Positions 17,242-27,160 are shown, counted from the first letter of the stretch. The stretch is DNA of 64,000 nucleotides from Myxococcales bacterium (GCA_030652255.1 JAUSAZ010000108.1:20292-84291), one strand, 5' to 3'. Made by a program: numbers and translations. Notes: generated from the letters alone by a model not told the origin.

Positions 17242-19557
17242 GTGAGCGAGATCGGTTCGAGGGCGACGACGTCTCCCGATGCCCAGAGCCAGCCGATGGA
17301 GCAGCTCCGGCAGCTCTGGAAGCACCGGTGGATCGTCCTGAGCGGCGTGGCGCTGGCGCTGTGCCTCGACGCGCTCTGGGTGCTGCGGCAGCCGAAGATC
17401 TACGCGGCCACGGCGGTGCTGCAGTTCGAGCCCAACCCCACGCGCCCGCTCGGGCGCCAGGTCGAAGACCTCGACACCAGCGGCGTGGGCTCGTACTGGA
17501 ACATCCGCGAGTACTACGAGACGCAGTACCGCGTGGTGAAGAGCCGGAGCGTGGCGGAGGGTGTCGTGCGGCGCCTCGGCCTCCAGCACGACCCGGACTT
17601 CCTCGGGGTGCCCGCCGCGCGCCGCGGGAGCTTCCGCTCGGTGACCGTCACCCAGGCGGCGACCGCGCTGGTGGGCCGCATCCGCGTCGAGCCGGTGAAG
17701 GAGAGCCGGCTGATGAACATCGTGGTGGAGGACCAGTCGCCGCGCCGCGCGCAGCTGCTGGCCAACACCGTCGTGGACGTCTACGTGCAGCGCAACCTCG
17801 ACCACCGCCTGGGCAGCACCCGCGACGCCGTGCGCTGGCTGAGCAACCAGCTCGACGACCTCCGCACCAACCTCTCCAACGCCGAGGAGCGGCTCCAGAC
17901 CTTCCGGCGCGAGCACAGCATCGTCTCCGAGAACTTCACCGACCAGCGCAACATCCTCGGCAACCGCATCTCGCAGCTCTCCGAGGCGCTCACCCAGGCC
18001 CAGGTGCGCCGCTTCGCGCTCACCGCCCGCACCGCCGAGGTGGTGCGCGCCGAGCGCGACGTGCTGCGCTCGCTGCAGACGGTGTCGAGCGGCATGGCCC
18101 TCGACGCCCCGCTGTCCGACCGGGTGCGCTGGCGCGACCAGGTGGGCGTCGCCATGTCGCAGCTCACGGCGCCGGAGTTCCTGACGTCGACGGTGCTCAC
18201 GGCGATGCGCACGCAGTTCGAGACGGCGCTGCGCGAGGAGTCCACCTCGGAGATCCGGTACCTCCAGCAGTCCCTCGAGCTCCGCGGCGCCCGGGCGCGC
18301 ACCAACTCCGTGGTGAGCCTCTTCCGCGCCGAGGTGGCCAACATCCGCGGCGCCGCCGAGGCCGAGCTCCGCGGCGTCCAGCGCTCCGAGGGCAACGTGC
18401 GCTCCGAGCTGCTCATCGCGCAGCGCCAGGCCATCGAGCTCAACCAGCAGGAGATGATGTACTCCCGCCTCACCCGCGAGCGGGAGAACCACTCCAAGAT
18501 TTTCGGCATCGTGCTGGAGCGCACCACCGAGGGCAACCTCATGGGCTCGCTCCAGGTGAACAACATGAGCGTGCTCGAGTACGCGCTCCTCCCGGGCATC
18601 CCCATCAAGCCGCGGGTGCCGCTCTCCCTCGCCGTCGGCGGCATCGCCGGGGTGATCCTCGGGCTGCTCGGCGCCACCCTCGCGGTGCTGGCCGACCGCA
18701 CGGTGCGCTCGCGCGCCGACGTCGAGGAGGGGCTCAACACCCCGGTGCTGGGCTTCCTCCCGCTCGTCAACGGGCGCGGGATGCGCAACCAGTACAAGTA
18801 CCGCTACGGCGACGCGCAGCCGCAGGAGGGCCCGGTCGACAACCTCGACCTCGTGGTGCACTCGCACCCGACGTCCAACGTCGCCGAGCTCACGCGCGGC
18901 ATCCGCACCAACCTCCTGTTCATGTCGCCGGACACGCCCTTCCAGATGCTGATGGTGACGAGCGCGTCGCCCCGCGAGGGCAAGACCTTCACCGCCGTCA
19001 GCCTCGCCATCTCGCTCGCCCAGAGCGGCAAGCGCGTGCTGCTGGTCGACGCCGACCTCCGGCGCCCGCGCGTGCACAAGGTCTTCCGGGTGCATCCCCC
19101 GGTGGGGCTCACCAGCATCCTCATCGGCGAGGCCACCCACGACGAGGCGGTCATCGTCACCGAGGTGCCCAACCTCTCGCTGCTCCCCTGCGGTCCCATC
19201 CCCCCCAACCCCGCGGAGCTCCTGCACAGCCAGAAGGCCACGGAGTTCATGGCCTTCCTGCGCACGCAGTACGACCGCATCGTGTTCGACTCGCCGCCCA
19301 TCACGGCGGTCACCGACGCGCTCGCGCTCGGCCCGCAGCTCGACGGCGTGGTGCTCGTGGTGCGCGTCCGCCAGACCCGGCGCGACCAGGCCGCGGACGT
19401 GCTGCGCCAGCTGCGCGCGCTCGGCAGCAAGGTGGTGGGCTGCGTCGTCAACGGCATCGAGCCCAACGACTCGCACTCGTACTACTACACGGGGCAGTAC
19501 AACTACTCGTCCAACCCCAACGAGGCCGCGGGCGGCTCGAGCGACGCGCGGTCCTGA
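17242..19557 (+). CDS. Polysaccharide co-polymerase/tyrosine autokinase (Wzc/BY-kinase)
   Basis: Controls chain length and export of surface polysaccharide through cycles of C-terminal tyrosine phosphorylation. 771 residues from GTG 17242, chosen because GGAG lies about nine bases upstream; an in-frame TTG at 17185 would add 19 unlikely residues. Order of parts: first membrane helix (WIVLSGVALALCLDALWVL), a periplasmic Wzz-type domain with long helices, second helix (LAVGGIAGVILGLLGATLAVL), then the kinase. Walker A is SPREGKT (576-582), Walker A' is LLVDADLRRPR (from 600) and Walker B is RIVFDSPP (679-686). The tail has five tyrosines, Y747-Y749, Y753 and Y755, the expected phosphorylation cluster. 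It is the last gene of the plus-strand pair. Confidence 0.94.
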   Translation: MSEIGSRATTSPDAQSQPMEQLRQLWKHRWIVLSGVALALCLDALWVLRQPKIYAATAVLQFEPNPTRPLGRQVEDLDTSGVGSYWNIREYYETQYRVVKSRSVAEGVVRRLGLQHDPDFLGVPAARRGSFRSVTVTQAATALVGRIRVEPVKESRLMNIVVEDQSPRRAQLLANTVVDVYVQRNLDHRLGSTRDAVRWLSNQLDDLRTNLSNAEERLQTFRREHSIVSENFTDQRNILGNRISQLSEALTQAQVRRFALTARTAEVVRAERDVLRSLQTVSSGMALDAPLSDRVRWRDQVGVAMSQLTAPEFLTSTVLTAMRTQFETALREESTSEIRYLQQSLELRGARARTNSVVSLFRAEVANIRGAAEAELRGVQRSEGNVRSELLIAQRQAIELNQQEMMYSRLTRERENHSKIFGIVLERTTEGNLMGSLQVNNMSVLEYALLPGIPIKPRVPLSLAVGGIAGVILGLLGATLAVLADRTVRSRADVEEGLNTPVLGFLPLVNGRGMRNQYKYRYGDAQPQEGPVDNLDLVVHSHPTSNVAELTRGIRTNLLFMSPDTPFQMLMVTSASPREGKTFTAVSLAISLAQSGKRVLLVDADLRRPRVHKVFRVHPPVGLTSILIGEATHDEAVIVTEVPNLSLLPCGPIPPNPAELLHSQKATEFMAFLRTQYDRIVFDSPPITAVTDALALGPQLDGVVLVVRVRQTRRDQAADVLRQLRALGSKVVGCVVNGIEPNDSHSYYYTGQYNYSSNPNEAAGGSSDARS

Positions 19558-19561
19558 GCGA

Positions 19562-20173
19562 TCAGCGGAACTCGAACGAGGCCACCATCTCGTCGAAGGC
19601 GGGGGTCGCCGCCGCGAGGGTGGCGCGCGGCCCGGTGAGCTTGAAGAACCACGGGCCGTTGGGGGTCTCGACGATGGCCGCGAGCAGGGCGTAGCCGTCG
19701 AGCGGGGGGGAGGGCGCGGCGCCCGGCATGCCGCTACCGCTGAAGCGACCCTCGACGCGGGTGATCGTGACCTGGAGCCCGTGCGAGGTGCGGGTCTCGC
19801 GGGTGGCCACCGCGGCGCTGGGCCGCCCGTCGGGCTGCTCGAACTGGCCGTACCAGCGGGCCAGGTTGTTGTCGATCGAGCCGCCCTGGCCGGCGCCGAA
19901 CCAGAACACCGTGAGCTCGCCTTCGGTGTTGGGGCCGTTGCCAGGGACGGTGTACTGCGCCCGGCGCATGGTCGACGTCGGGGTGCCACGGCGCCACGGG
20001 GCGGGGTCGGTCCAGCGCAGGGTGCCGGTGTGCGGGGCGCGGTCGGCGCCGGGCATCGGGATGGGCGGCGCGATGCGGCTGGCTGCGGGCGGCGCCGGGG
20101 GCTCCGGGGGCGCGTTGCGGCACGCGAGCAGGCTGAGGGCGGCGACGAGGTGCAGGGCAGGGCGCTGGGTCAT
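19562..20173 (-). CDS. Putative lipoprotein of unknown function
   Basis: 203 residues with a lipoprotein signal: short basic start, hydrophobic core and lipobox LSLLAC with Cys at about 18, followed by a Pro/Ala-rich linker. The mature part (about 45-203) looks like a compact beta-rich domain with TEGELTVFWFGAGQGG, DNNLARWYGQFEQ and NGPWFFKLTGPR. The same phrases suggest a domain that appears across myxobacterial lipoproteins, but I cannot name a function. The stop lies four bases from the convergent kinase gene; the next minus-strand gene is upstream at 20183. Confidence 0.7.
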   Translation of the reverse strand: MTQRPALHLVAALSLLACRNAPPEPPAPPAASRIAPPIPMPGADRAPHTGTLRWTDPAPWRRGTPTSTMRRAQYTVPGNGPNTEGELTVFWFGAGQGGSIDNNLARWYGQFEQPDGRPSAAVATRETRTSHGLQVTITRVEGRFSGSGMPGAAPSPPLDGYALLAAIVETPNGPWFFKLTGPRATLAAATPAFDEMVASFEFR

Positions 20174-20182
20174 GGCGACAGG

Positions 20183-21400
20183 TCAGATAGCGCGAGGGCG
20201 TCGGCGGCGACGAAGGAATCCGACGGACAGCGCCGCCGCGAGGGCGACACCGCGTCCCATGGGCGAGTCAGCGGGCTGTTGGGGCACCGTGCAGCCGCAG
20301 CCGCCGATGGGCCCGGCCCGGCCGTCGAGGCGGTTCTCCCGGCCGCAGCGCCAGCCCGTGCAGGCGTCGTCGGCGCCCGCGTCGGGCAGCGCGGGGACGT
20401 CGGGCGAGGGGACGTCCACGGGGGGCGAAGGGACGTCCTCGGGGGGCTTGCCCGGGACGTCCGCGCCGGTGTCCAGCGGGCCGAGGTCGCGAATCCAGCC
20501 CATGTCGGGCACCGCGTCGCGTGGCACGTCGACCCGGGCGTCGAAGAAGCCCCCGTCGACCCCGGCGTCCACGCCGCCGTCGATCTCGCTGCGGCAGGTG
20601 GCGCCGCACCCGTCTCCCGGGCGGGTGTTGCCGTCGTCGCACTCCTCGCCGCGCTCGACCACGCGGTTGCCGCACATGGCCACCGTGCCGCCGCGGATCT
20701 GGAACTGCCACAGCCCGGCCACGCCCACGTTGGAGGTGGTACACACGTCGAGGATGCCGCGGGTGAAGGAGCCCGGCAGCGCGAAGAAGTCCCGGAGGTT
20801 GCCCGCGTCGAAGCCGGCCTGGGCGGGCGTGCCGCCGAAGCCCCCGGTGCCGCCGGAGGCGTCGCCGGTGGTCCACTGGCAGCGCTCGTAGCGAAACTCC
20901 ACGTCGAAGTCGCCGGGGTTCCGCGCCCGCTGGTCGGTGAGCACGAGCTGGAAGGAGTTCTGGAGGTTGTCGTGCGAGGCGTAGTACCCGACGAGGTGCC
21001 ACGTCGCGATGAAGCGCCCCGGCTCGGCGAACCAGTACACGTTGTTGCGCGTCGGCATGCCCTGGCCGCGGGTGTCCACATCGGCCCAGAAGGGGGCGAT
21101 CATGGGCTGCGACGCCACCGGGAAGCGCTCCGGGGTAAACACCCCGAGGCGGTCGTTGAAGGTGATGTTGCCGTTGTTGTTGACGTAGAGCGACCGGTAC
21201 ACGCTCCCGAAGAACCACAGCCCCTCCGGGAACTCCCGCGCCACCGAGATGACCCCGGTGGAGCCGTCGTCGTTGGGCGCGAGGTTGTTGGGGCCGAAGC
21301 CCGCCGGGCCGCCGAGCCCCCGCAGCAGCGGGATGGCCCCGGCCGGGTTCGAGGCGAGCGCGAGCGAGAGCCCCGCGGAGATCAAGCGAAGAGGTTTCAC
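20183..21400 (-). CDS. Secreted NIDO-like protein with DUF4215 repeat and MYXO-CTERM-like tail
   Basis: 405 residues. A signal peptide (LISAGLSLALASNPAGA) precedes a NIDO-like domain (about 30-240) with YVNNNGNITFND, PFWADVDTRG and FIATWHLVGYY. A DUF4215-type repeat CGNRVVERGEECDDGN follows, then an Asp/Pro/Gly-rich linker with repeated VPSP segments. The tail has GGCGC, a short hydrophobic helix and RRRRRPR, as in MYXO-CTERM surface-anchoring signals. GTG 21398-21400 is preferred over TTG 21413-21415 because AGGA lies about eight bases upstream of it. It is probably exported and anchored to the outer surface; ligand unknown. leuS is transcribed divergently. Confidence 0.8.
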   Translation of the reverse strand: MKPLRLISAGLSLALASNPAGAIPLLRGLGGPAGFGPNNLAPNDDGSTGVISVAREFPEGLWFFGSVYRSLYVNNNGNITFNDRLGVFTPERFPVASQPMIAPFWADVDTRGQGMPTRNNVYWFAEPGRFIATWHLVGYYASHDNLQNSFQLVLTDQRARNPGDFDVEFRYERCQWTTGDASGGTGGFGGTPAQAGFDAGNLRDFFALPGSFTRGILDVCTTSNVGVAGLWQFQIRGGTVAMCGNRVVERGEECDDGNTRPGDGCGATCRSEIDGGVDAGVDGGFFDARVDVPRDAVPDMGWIRDLGPLDTGADVPGKPPEDVPSPPVDVPSPDVPALPDAGADDACTGWRCGRENRLDGRAGPIGGCGCTVPQQPADSPMGRGVALAAALSVGFLRRRRRPRAI

Positions 21401-21528
21401 GTGGCGATCCTGCAACGGTGGCGCCTCGTCTGTCGAACCGTCGACCTCGCGAGCGCAGCGTCACCGAATCGCGCGGCGACGGCGCGTGTTGCCACGGCTC
21501 GGCCCCAGCGCGTAGAGAGGTAGGCCCT

Positions 21529-24087
21529 ATGCCGTACCGCCCCTCCGAGATCGAGCCGCTCTGGCAGGCCCACTGGGAGTCGCACGACAGCTACGTCGCG
21601 CGCATCGTCCCCGGGCAGCCGAAGTTCTACGCGCTGGACATGTTCCCGTACCCGAGCGGCAAGGGCCTCCACGTGGGGCACCCGGCGGGCTACACCGCGA
21701 GCGACGTCGTGTGCCGCTACAAGCGCGCCCGCGGCTTCAACGTGCTGCACCCCATCGGCTACGACGCCTTCGGGCTCCCGGCCGAGCAGCGCGCCATCGA
21801 CGAGGGCATCGCGCCGCAGGTGTCCACCGCCGAGGCCATCGAGACCTTCCGCCGGCAGCTGAAGCGCCTGGGGTACTCGTACGACTGGTCGCGGGAGATC
21901 TCCACCGCCGACCCCAGCTACTACAAGTGGACCCAGTGGATCTTCACGCGCCTCTACGCCCGCGGCGTGGCGTACGTGGGCGAAGGCTTCGTCAACTGGT
22001 GCCCGGCGCTGGGCACGGTGCTCGCCAACGACGAGGTCATCGACGGCAAGAGCGAGCGCGGCGGTCACCCCGTGGAGCGCAAGCGCATGTCGCAGTGGAT
22101 GCTGCGCATCTCGGCCTACGCCGACCGGCTGCTCTCGGGCCTCGACACCATCGACTGGCCCGAGGCCACCAAGACCGCGCAGCGCGAGTGGATCGGGCGC
22201 TCCGAGGGGGCCTTCGTGGACTTCGCGGTGGAGGGCTCGGCGGAGAAGGTCACGGTCTTCACGACGCGGCCCGACACGCTCTTCGGCGCGACATACCTCG
22301 TGCTCGCGCCCGAGCACGCGCTGGTCGACGGCTTCACCACGGCGGCGCAGCGCGAGGCGGTGGCGGCGTACCAGAAGCGCACCGCCGGGCGCAGCGAGCG
22401 CGACCGGCAGGCGACGAAGGAGAAGACCGGCGTGGACACCGGCGCGCGGGCGATCAACCCGGCCACCGGCGAGGCCATCCCGGTGTGGATCGCGGACTAC
22501 GTCATCGCTGGCTACGGGACCGGCGCCATCATGGCGGTGCCGGGCCACGACGAGCGCGACTGGGAGTTCGCGAAGGCGATGGGGCTGCCCATTCGCGAGG
22601 TGATCACCGGCGGCGACGTGGCGAAGGCCGCGTACGCGGGCGACGGGGTGATGGTGCACAGCGGGCGCTTCGACGGCACCGCCACCGCGGGCGGCGAGGC
22701 CATCCGCGCGGTGACGGCGTGGCTCGCCGAGCAGGGCTGCGCGCGCCCGACGGTGAACTTCAAGATCCGCGACTGGACCTTCGCGCGGCAGCGCTACTGG
22801 GGCGAGCCCATCCCGGTGTTGAAGGACGGCGACGCGGTGGTGCGGGCGCTCACGCCCGACGAGCTGCCGCTGGTGCTGCCGCCGGTGGCGGAGTACGCGC
22901 CCACCGGGAGCGGTGAGTCGCCGCTGGCGCGGGCGGTCGACTGGCTCGACGTCGACGACCCGGTGACCGGGCGCAGGCTGCGACGCGAGGTCGACACGAT
23001 GCCCGGCTCGGCGGGGTCGAGCTGGTACTTCCTGCGGTACTGCGATCCGCACAACGACCAGGAGTTCTGCTCGCGCGAGGCCAGCGACTACTGGATGCCG
23101 GTGGACCTCTACGTGGGCGGCGCCGAGCACCGGGTGGGGCACCTGCTGTACTCGCGCATGTGGCAGAAGGCGCTGCACGAGGAGGGCTTCGTGCGCGACG
23201 AGGAGCCCTTCGCGAAGCTGCGCCACCAGGGCATGGTGCTCGCGAAGACCTTCTACACGGCGGGCGAGAGCGGGCGCTTCAACCACCTGACGATCCCCGC
23301 GAGCGTCGAGAAGGACGACGACAAGGCCGCGGTGATCCGGGTGCCGGGGAGCGACGAGCCGGTGGCCGCGGAGGTGCGCTGGGAGAAGATGTCCAAGCGC
23401 AAGGGCAACGTGGTCAACCCCGACGACATCATCGACCTCTACGGGGTCGACGCGCTGCGGGTGTACCTCTGCTTCCTCACGCCGCTGGAGAGCGACAAGC
23501 CCTGGCAGACGAGCCAGCTGGAGGCGCAGCACGACTGGCTGAAGCGCGTCTGGCGGCTCTACTTCGAGGGCGACGACGACGCCCCGCGGGCCACGGACGC
23601 GGCGCCCACGGCGGACGAGCTCAAGATCCTGCACCGCGCGGTGGACAAGGTCGGCCGGGACATCGAGGCGCTCACCCTCAACACGGCCATCTCGGCGCTG
23701 CACGTCGCGACGCGCGACCTCGCGCGGCTGGGCACCCGCTCGCGGGAGGTGCTCGGCCCGCTGGCGCAGCTCGTGGCGCCCTTCGCGCCGCACCTCGCGG
23801 AGACGCTCTGGACGCGCGGCGCGGGCAACGATGTGACGCCGGGCGGCGTGGCGTACGCGCCGTGGCCCGAGGCCGACCCGAAGTGGCTGGTGGACGACAC
23901 CGTGACCATCGGGGTGCAGGTCAACGGCAAGACCGTCACGACGGTGGAGCTGGCGCTGGACGCCGACGAGGCGACGGCCGTGGCGGCGGCGAAGGCCATC
24001 GACGCGGTGGCGCGGCAGCTCGCGGGCAAGAGCGTCGCGAAGGTGATCTACAAGAGCGGGAAGATTCTCAACCTCATCGCGAAGTGA
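21529..24087 (+). CDS. leuS: Leucyl-tRNA synthetase
   Basis: Charges tRNA-Leu. 852 residues, a standard bacterial length. The HIGH-type motif is in YPSGKGLHVGHPAGY, the bacterial class Ia core continues with GYDAFGLPAEQ, the CP1 editing domain includes TTRPDTLFGATYLVL, and the second signature is WEKMSKRKGN. GAGAGG lies about 11 bases upstream of the ATG at 21529. The last part (VNGKTVTTVELALDADE) is the small C-terminal domain. No T-box or leader peptide is visible in the 113-base divergent gap. Confidence 0.98.
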   Translation: MPYRPSEIEPLWQAHWESHDSYVARIVPGQPKFYALDMFPYPSGKGLHVGHPAGYTASDVVCRYKRARGFNVLHPIGYDAFGLPAEQRAIDEGIAPQVSTAEAIETFRRQLKRLGYSYDWSREISTADPSYYKWTQWIFTRLYARGVAYVGEGFVNWCPALGTVLANDEVIDGKSERGGHPVERKRMSQWMLRISAYADRLLSGLDTIDWPEATKTAQREWIGRSEGAFVDFAVEGSAEKVTVFTTRPDTLFGATYLVLAPEHALVDGFTTAAQREAVAAYQKRTAGRSERDRQATKEKTGVDTGARAINPATGEAIPVWIADYVIAGYGTGAIMAVPGHDERDWEFAKAMGLPIREVITGGDVAKAAYAGDGVMVHSGRFDGTATAGGEAIRAVTAWLAEQGCARPTVNFKIRDWTFARQRYWGEPIPVLKDGDAVVRALTPDELPLVLPPVAEYAPTGSGESPLARAVDWLDVDDPVTGRRLRREVDTMPGSAGSSWYFLRYCDPHNDQEFCSREASDYWMPVDLYVGGAEHRVGHLLYSRMWQKALHEEGFVRDEEPFAKLRHQGMVLAKTFYTAGESGRFNHLTIPASVEKDDDKAAVIRVPGSDEPVAAEVRWEKMSKRKGNVVNPDDIIDLYGVDALRVYLCFLTPLESDKPWQTSQLEAQHDWLKRVWRLYFEGDDDAPRATDAAPTADELKILHRAVDKVGRDIEALTLNTAISALHVATRDLARLGTRSREVLGPLAQLVAPFAPHLAETLWTRGAGNDVTPGGVAYAPWPEADPKWLVDDTVTIGVQVNGKTVTTVELALDADEATAVAAAKAIDAVARQLAGKSVAKVIYKSGKILNLIAK

Positions 24088-24165
24088 GCGCCGCTCGCCG
24101 TCACTGCGGATCCTAGAGCCCAGGTTGACAGCGCGTCGGCGCTGCTGACCCTATCGACCGCATCG

Positions 24166-25884
24166 ATGCGTATCCGTGCACAGGCCCTGGTCGCGACGCT
24201 CCTCGCGATCGTGGCGTCAGCGGGGTGCGGCTCGTCGCAGCCGTCGGATCGCAACCCCCCGCCGCTCTCGCCGCTGCCCCCGCCGACGCTCCCGGTGCCG
24301 CTCCCGCGAGGCCTTCGCCGGGCGTGGCGCATCGTGGTCGAGGGCTCGGGCACCGGGACGCCGCACGCGACGCGGATGGTGCAGCACCCCGCCGTGCCCT
24401 CCGACGTGTTCGTCTCCAATTCATTCGGCGGCTTCATGCGGTACCGGGTCACGCCCGTCGGGGCGAGGTTGCTGTTCTCGAGCGCCCAGCCCGCCGACGG
24501 GTCGCTGCTGTACTGCAACCGCCTCGCGTTCCACGCGGCCTCGGACACGGTGTACTGCGTCGGCCTGATGGGCTCGGTCATCGGCCTCTTCGACGGCACG
24601 ACGGGCGCCCGTCGCGGCACCGCAGCCGACGGGGGCAAGTACCAGGCGGGCTTCCGCGACGCGGTCGTGCACGGTGGCGGGCTCTACCTGGCGGGCGTTC
24701 ACCGGGGCCTGCTGCGCCGCGCGGTGGCGCCGGACGGGTCGCTCGGGGCGGCCGAGCGGGTCATCGAGGGGACCATCACGGGCGTGGCGGAGACCGACGG
24801 GGCGGTGATCGCGCTCGAGCGCGGCCGCGGCCTGGTCCTCGTCCCGGACGGTGGTCCGAGCGAGCGGGTCTCGCTGCCGGGGCCGCCGCTGGAGGCGAGG
24901 GTGCGAGGCGGCCGCGCGGTGGTCGCGCTGGGCTCGCAGGGCGTCGCGCTGGTCGACCTCTCCACCCGCGAGGTGCGGCACCTCGTGACGGGCTGCATGA
25001 CGGGCTCTGCCGACGTGGGCGAAGGGGTGCTCGTGGCCGGTTGCCGCCAGGGGCTGCGGGTGTTCACCCTGCCGGCGACGGGCGGTCTCGGCCCGCCGAC
25101 GGGCTCTGCGCGGGCGGTGTACAGCGAGGCCGACGTGATGGTGCGCGGGTCCGATCTCCTGTCGCTCGACTGGTGGATGCTCTCGCGCTTCGAGCTCGAC
25201 GGCGCGGAGGGCGACCCCCTCGATGTCGACGTGCCGCAGGGCTGGACGATCGCCCCCGGCGCGTCGCTTCGCTTCGAGGTGCACAACCCCTTCGACGTCC
25301 CGCGGCAGGCGGGGGACACCCTGGTGCCGCCCCGCTCCCGGGCCTGGATCACCGAGGGTCAGACGAGCGAGGAGCGCTCGTTGGAGATGGGCTCGGACTC
25401 CGCGCGGCGCCGGGGCGAGGTCACGCTGACGATCGCGCCGGTGCTCGACGGCCGCGCCGCCCTCGGTCAGCCCCTGCCGCTCTCCATGCCGGGTTCGCGC
25501 GTGTACGTCCTCCAGGCGGACTGCGCGCTCCAGTGGCCCGAGGTCGAAGACCTCCTCTGGCTGCGCGATCACGGCGGCTTCGGTGACGGTCGCCCCATCG
25601 AGGTGCTGCTCCTCGTCGACCAGAACTCGGACTTCGACTGGTACCGCGCGGCCTGGGCGCCGCTGACGCTTCCGGCGGTCGGGGCGCTGGCGGCGCTCGC
25701 CGTCCCGCCGATCAGCTACAGCGAGATCCTGCGCCGGCTGGACATCCGCCGCCTGCTGCTGGGGCCCGACAACGCGCTCTTCGTCACCACCGACGCCGCC
25801 AACCGGGTCACCGAGCTGTCGTCGATCTATCGCGGAACCCACGGGCTGGCCGTCGAGCTCCTGGCCCCCGTAGGCGGTCGTTGA
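24166..25884 (+). CDS. Propeller-like lipoprotein with degenerate thioredoxin-like C-terminus
   Basis: 572 residues with a lipoprotein signal (LLAIVASAGC, Cys at about 21) and a Pro-rich spacer. Residues about 50-350 contain repeating short beta segments (VFVSNSFGGFMRYRV, GLYLAGVHRGLLR, GRAVVALGSQGVALVD) consistent with a propeller that reports surface events, as in LVIVD-type proteins. Residues about 355-430 have a beta-sandwich look. From 446 on, VYVLQADCALQWPEVEDL resembles the active-site helix of redoxins, but only one Cys (C453) is kept, with no CxxC. It probably sits at the cell envelope; no enzymatic activity can be claimed. It lies 78 bases after leuS. Confidence 0.65.
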   Translation: MRIRAQALVATLLAIVASAGCGSSQPSDRNPPPLSPLPPPTLPVPLPRGLRRAWRIVVEGSGTGTPHATRMVQHPAVPSDVFVSNSFGGFMRYRVTPVGARLLFSSAQPADGSLLYCNRLAFHAASDTVYCVGLMGSVIGLFDGTTGARRGTAADGGKYQAGFRDAVVHGGGLYLAGVHRGLLRRAVAPDGSLGAAERVIEGTITGVAETDGAVIALERGRGLVLVPDGGPSERVSLPGPPLEARVRGGRAVVALGSQGVALVDLSTREVRHLVTGCMTGSADVGEGVLVAGCRQGLRVFTLPATGGLGPPTGSARAVYSEADVMVRGSDLLSLDWWMLSRFELDGAEGDPLDVDVPQGWTIAPGASLRFEVHNPFDVPRQAGDTLVPPRSRAWITEGQTSEERSLEMGSDSARRRGEVTLTIAPVLDGRAALGQPLPLSMPGSRVYVLQADCALQWPEVEDLLWLRDHGGFGDGRPIEVLLLVDQNSDFDWYRAAWAPLTLPAVGALAALAVPPISYSEILRRLDIRRLLLGPDNALFVTTDAANRVTELSSIYRGTHGLAVELLAPVGGR

Positions 25885-25960
25885 TCGGGGCGACCACCTT
25901 GCGCGATCGCCTGTGCGGGGTACACCGCTCCCCCTCCGCGTGGCATCCCACCCCCCGACC

Positions 25961-27154
25961 ATGTCCGACGACGCACTCCGCTTCCGGGTCATCGACGCCA
26001 TCGGCAGCATCCCCGAGGCCGAGTGGGACGCCCTCCTCGACGACGCCTGCACCCCCTTCCAGAAGCACCGTTGGCTGCACGCCATGGAGCGCGAGGGCTG
26101 CGCCGTCGAGGCCACCGGCTGGCACCCGCGGCACCTCACCCTCTGGCGCGGCCCCACCCTCGTCGCCGCAGCGCCCGCGTACCTCCGCGAGGACAGCCAG
26201 GGGGAGTTCGTCTTCGACCACGGCTGGGCCAACGCCGCCCACCGCGCGGGCATCCGCTACTACCCCAAGCTCGTGCTCGCGGTGCCCTTCACCCCCGCCA
26301 CCGGACGCCGCGTGCTCGTCGCGCCCGGCGAAGACCGCGCGGCCCTCTCCCGGGCCATCTTCGACGGCGCCCTCGCGCTCGCACGGGCCGAGCGGCTCTC
26401 CTCCGTCCACATGCTCTTCCCCACCGTCGCCGAGGCCCGCGTCGCCGAGTCCGCCGGGGCCATGACCCGCCTCGGGGTGCAGTACCAGTGGGACAACCCC
26501 GGCTACGCCGACTACGACGCCTTCCTCGCGCGCTTCGACAGCAAGCGCCGCCACCAGCTACGGCGCGAGGCCCGCGCGGCCGCCGAGCAGGGCATCGCGC
26601 TCCGCACCCGCCGCGGCCCCGAGCTCTCCGAGGCCGATGCGCCGATGGCCTACCGGCTCTATCTGTCCACCGTGGACAAGTTCATGTGGGGGCGGCGCTA
26701 CCTCAACGAGGGCTTCTTCCGGCGCGTGCTGCGGGAGTTCTCGGAGCACGTCGAGCTGGTCGAGGCCCGTCGCGGGGGTGAGGTCGTCGCCGGGGCCATC
26801 AACGTCGCCTCGGCGACGCACCTCTACGGCCGCTACTGGGGCTGCTTCGAGGAGCACCCCTTCCTGCACTTCAACGTCTGCTACTACCACTCCATCGGGG
26901 AGTGCATCGCCCGCGGGGTGCGGCGCTTCGAGGGCGGCGCCGGGGGCGAGCACAAGGTGTCCCGGGGCTTCGAGCCGGTGGTCACCCGCTCGTCGCACTG
27001 GGTGTTCCACCCGGGGCTCGACCGGGCGGTGCGGGAGTTCGTCGGACGGGAGAGCGCGGCGGTCGACGCGGCATTACCCTCCATGCGCGCGGCGACGGGC
27101 ATGCGTCCCCTTACCGTGGCAGGTAAACGTCAGCAGACCGAAGGAGAGGACTGA
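25961..27154 (+). CDS. FemAB-like/GNAT-fold acyl- or aminoacyl-transferase (DUF482-type)
   Basis: 397 residues from ATG 25961; an in-frame upstream start at 25913 would add 16 poorly structured residues. The FemAB-like (peptidogalycan) family is recognised by the N-terminal EAEWDALLDDACTPFQKHRWL phrase (split here around residue 20), GPTLVAAAPAYLREDSQGEF, FDSKRRHQLRRE, YLSTVDKFMWGRRYLN and FEGGAGGEHKVSRGFEP. These proteins share the two-lobed GNAT fold with Fem transferases and with Aat-type aminoacyl-tRNA-protein transferases. The stop lies six bases before clpS, so the genes are almost certainly cotranscribed. Function is unproven; a role in supplying or modifying N-degrons is a hypothesis from context. 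Confidence 0.8.
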   Translation: MSDDALRFRVIDAIGSIPEAEWDALLDDACTPFQKHRWLHAMEREGCAVEATGWHPRHLTLWRGPTLVAAAPAYLREDSQGEFVFDHGWANAAHRAGIRYYPKLVLAVPFTPATGRRVLVAPGEDRAALSRAIFDGALALARAERLSSVHMLFPTVAEARVAESAGAMTRLGVQYQWDNPGYADYDAFLARFDSKRRHQLRREARAAAEQGIALRTRRGPELSEADAPMAYRLYLSTVDKFMWGRRYLNEGFFRRVLREFSEHVELVEARRGGEVVAGAINVASATHLYGRYWGCFEEHPFLHFNVCYYHSIGECIARGVRRFEGGAGGEHKVSRGFEPVVTRSSHWVFHPGLDRAVREFVGRESAAVDAALPSMRAATGMRPLTVAGKRQQTEGED

Positions 27155-27160
27155 GCACCG

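Noticed and set aside
17149..19989. A 946-codon frame antisense to the tyrosine kinase gene
   Set aside because: Composition is skewed (His, Val, Arg, Glu) with no motif, and it lies opposite a well-supported BY-kinase.
21416..21528. Possible T-box or leader peptide before leuS
   Set aside because: No stem structure, antiterminator or Leu-codon run is visible; T-boxes are also largely absent from this lineage.
27111..27126. TTACC-6-GGTAA inverted repeat at the 3' end of the FemAB-like gene
   Set aside because: Short, inside coding sequence, and not placed next to a recognisable promoter; probably chance.
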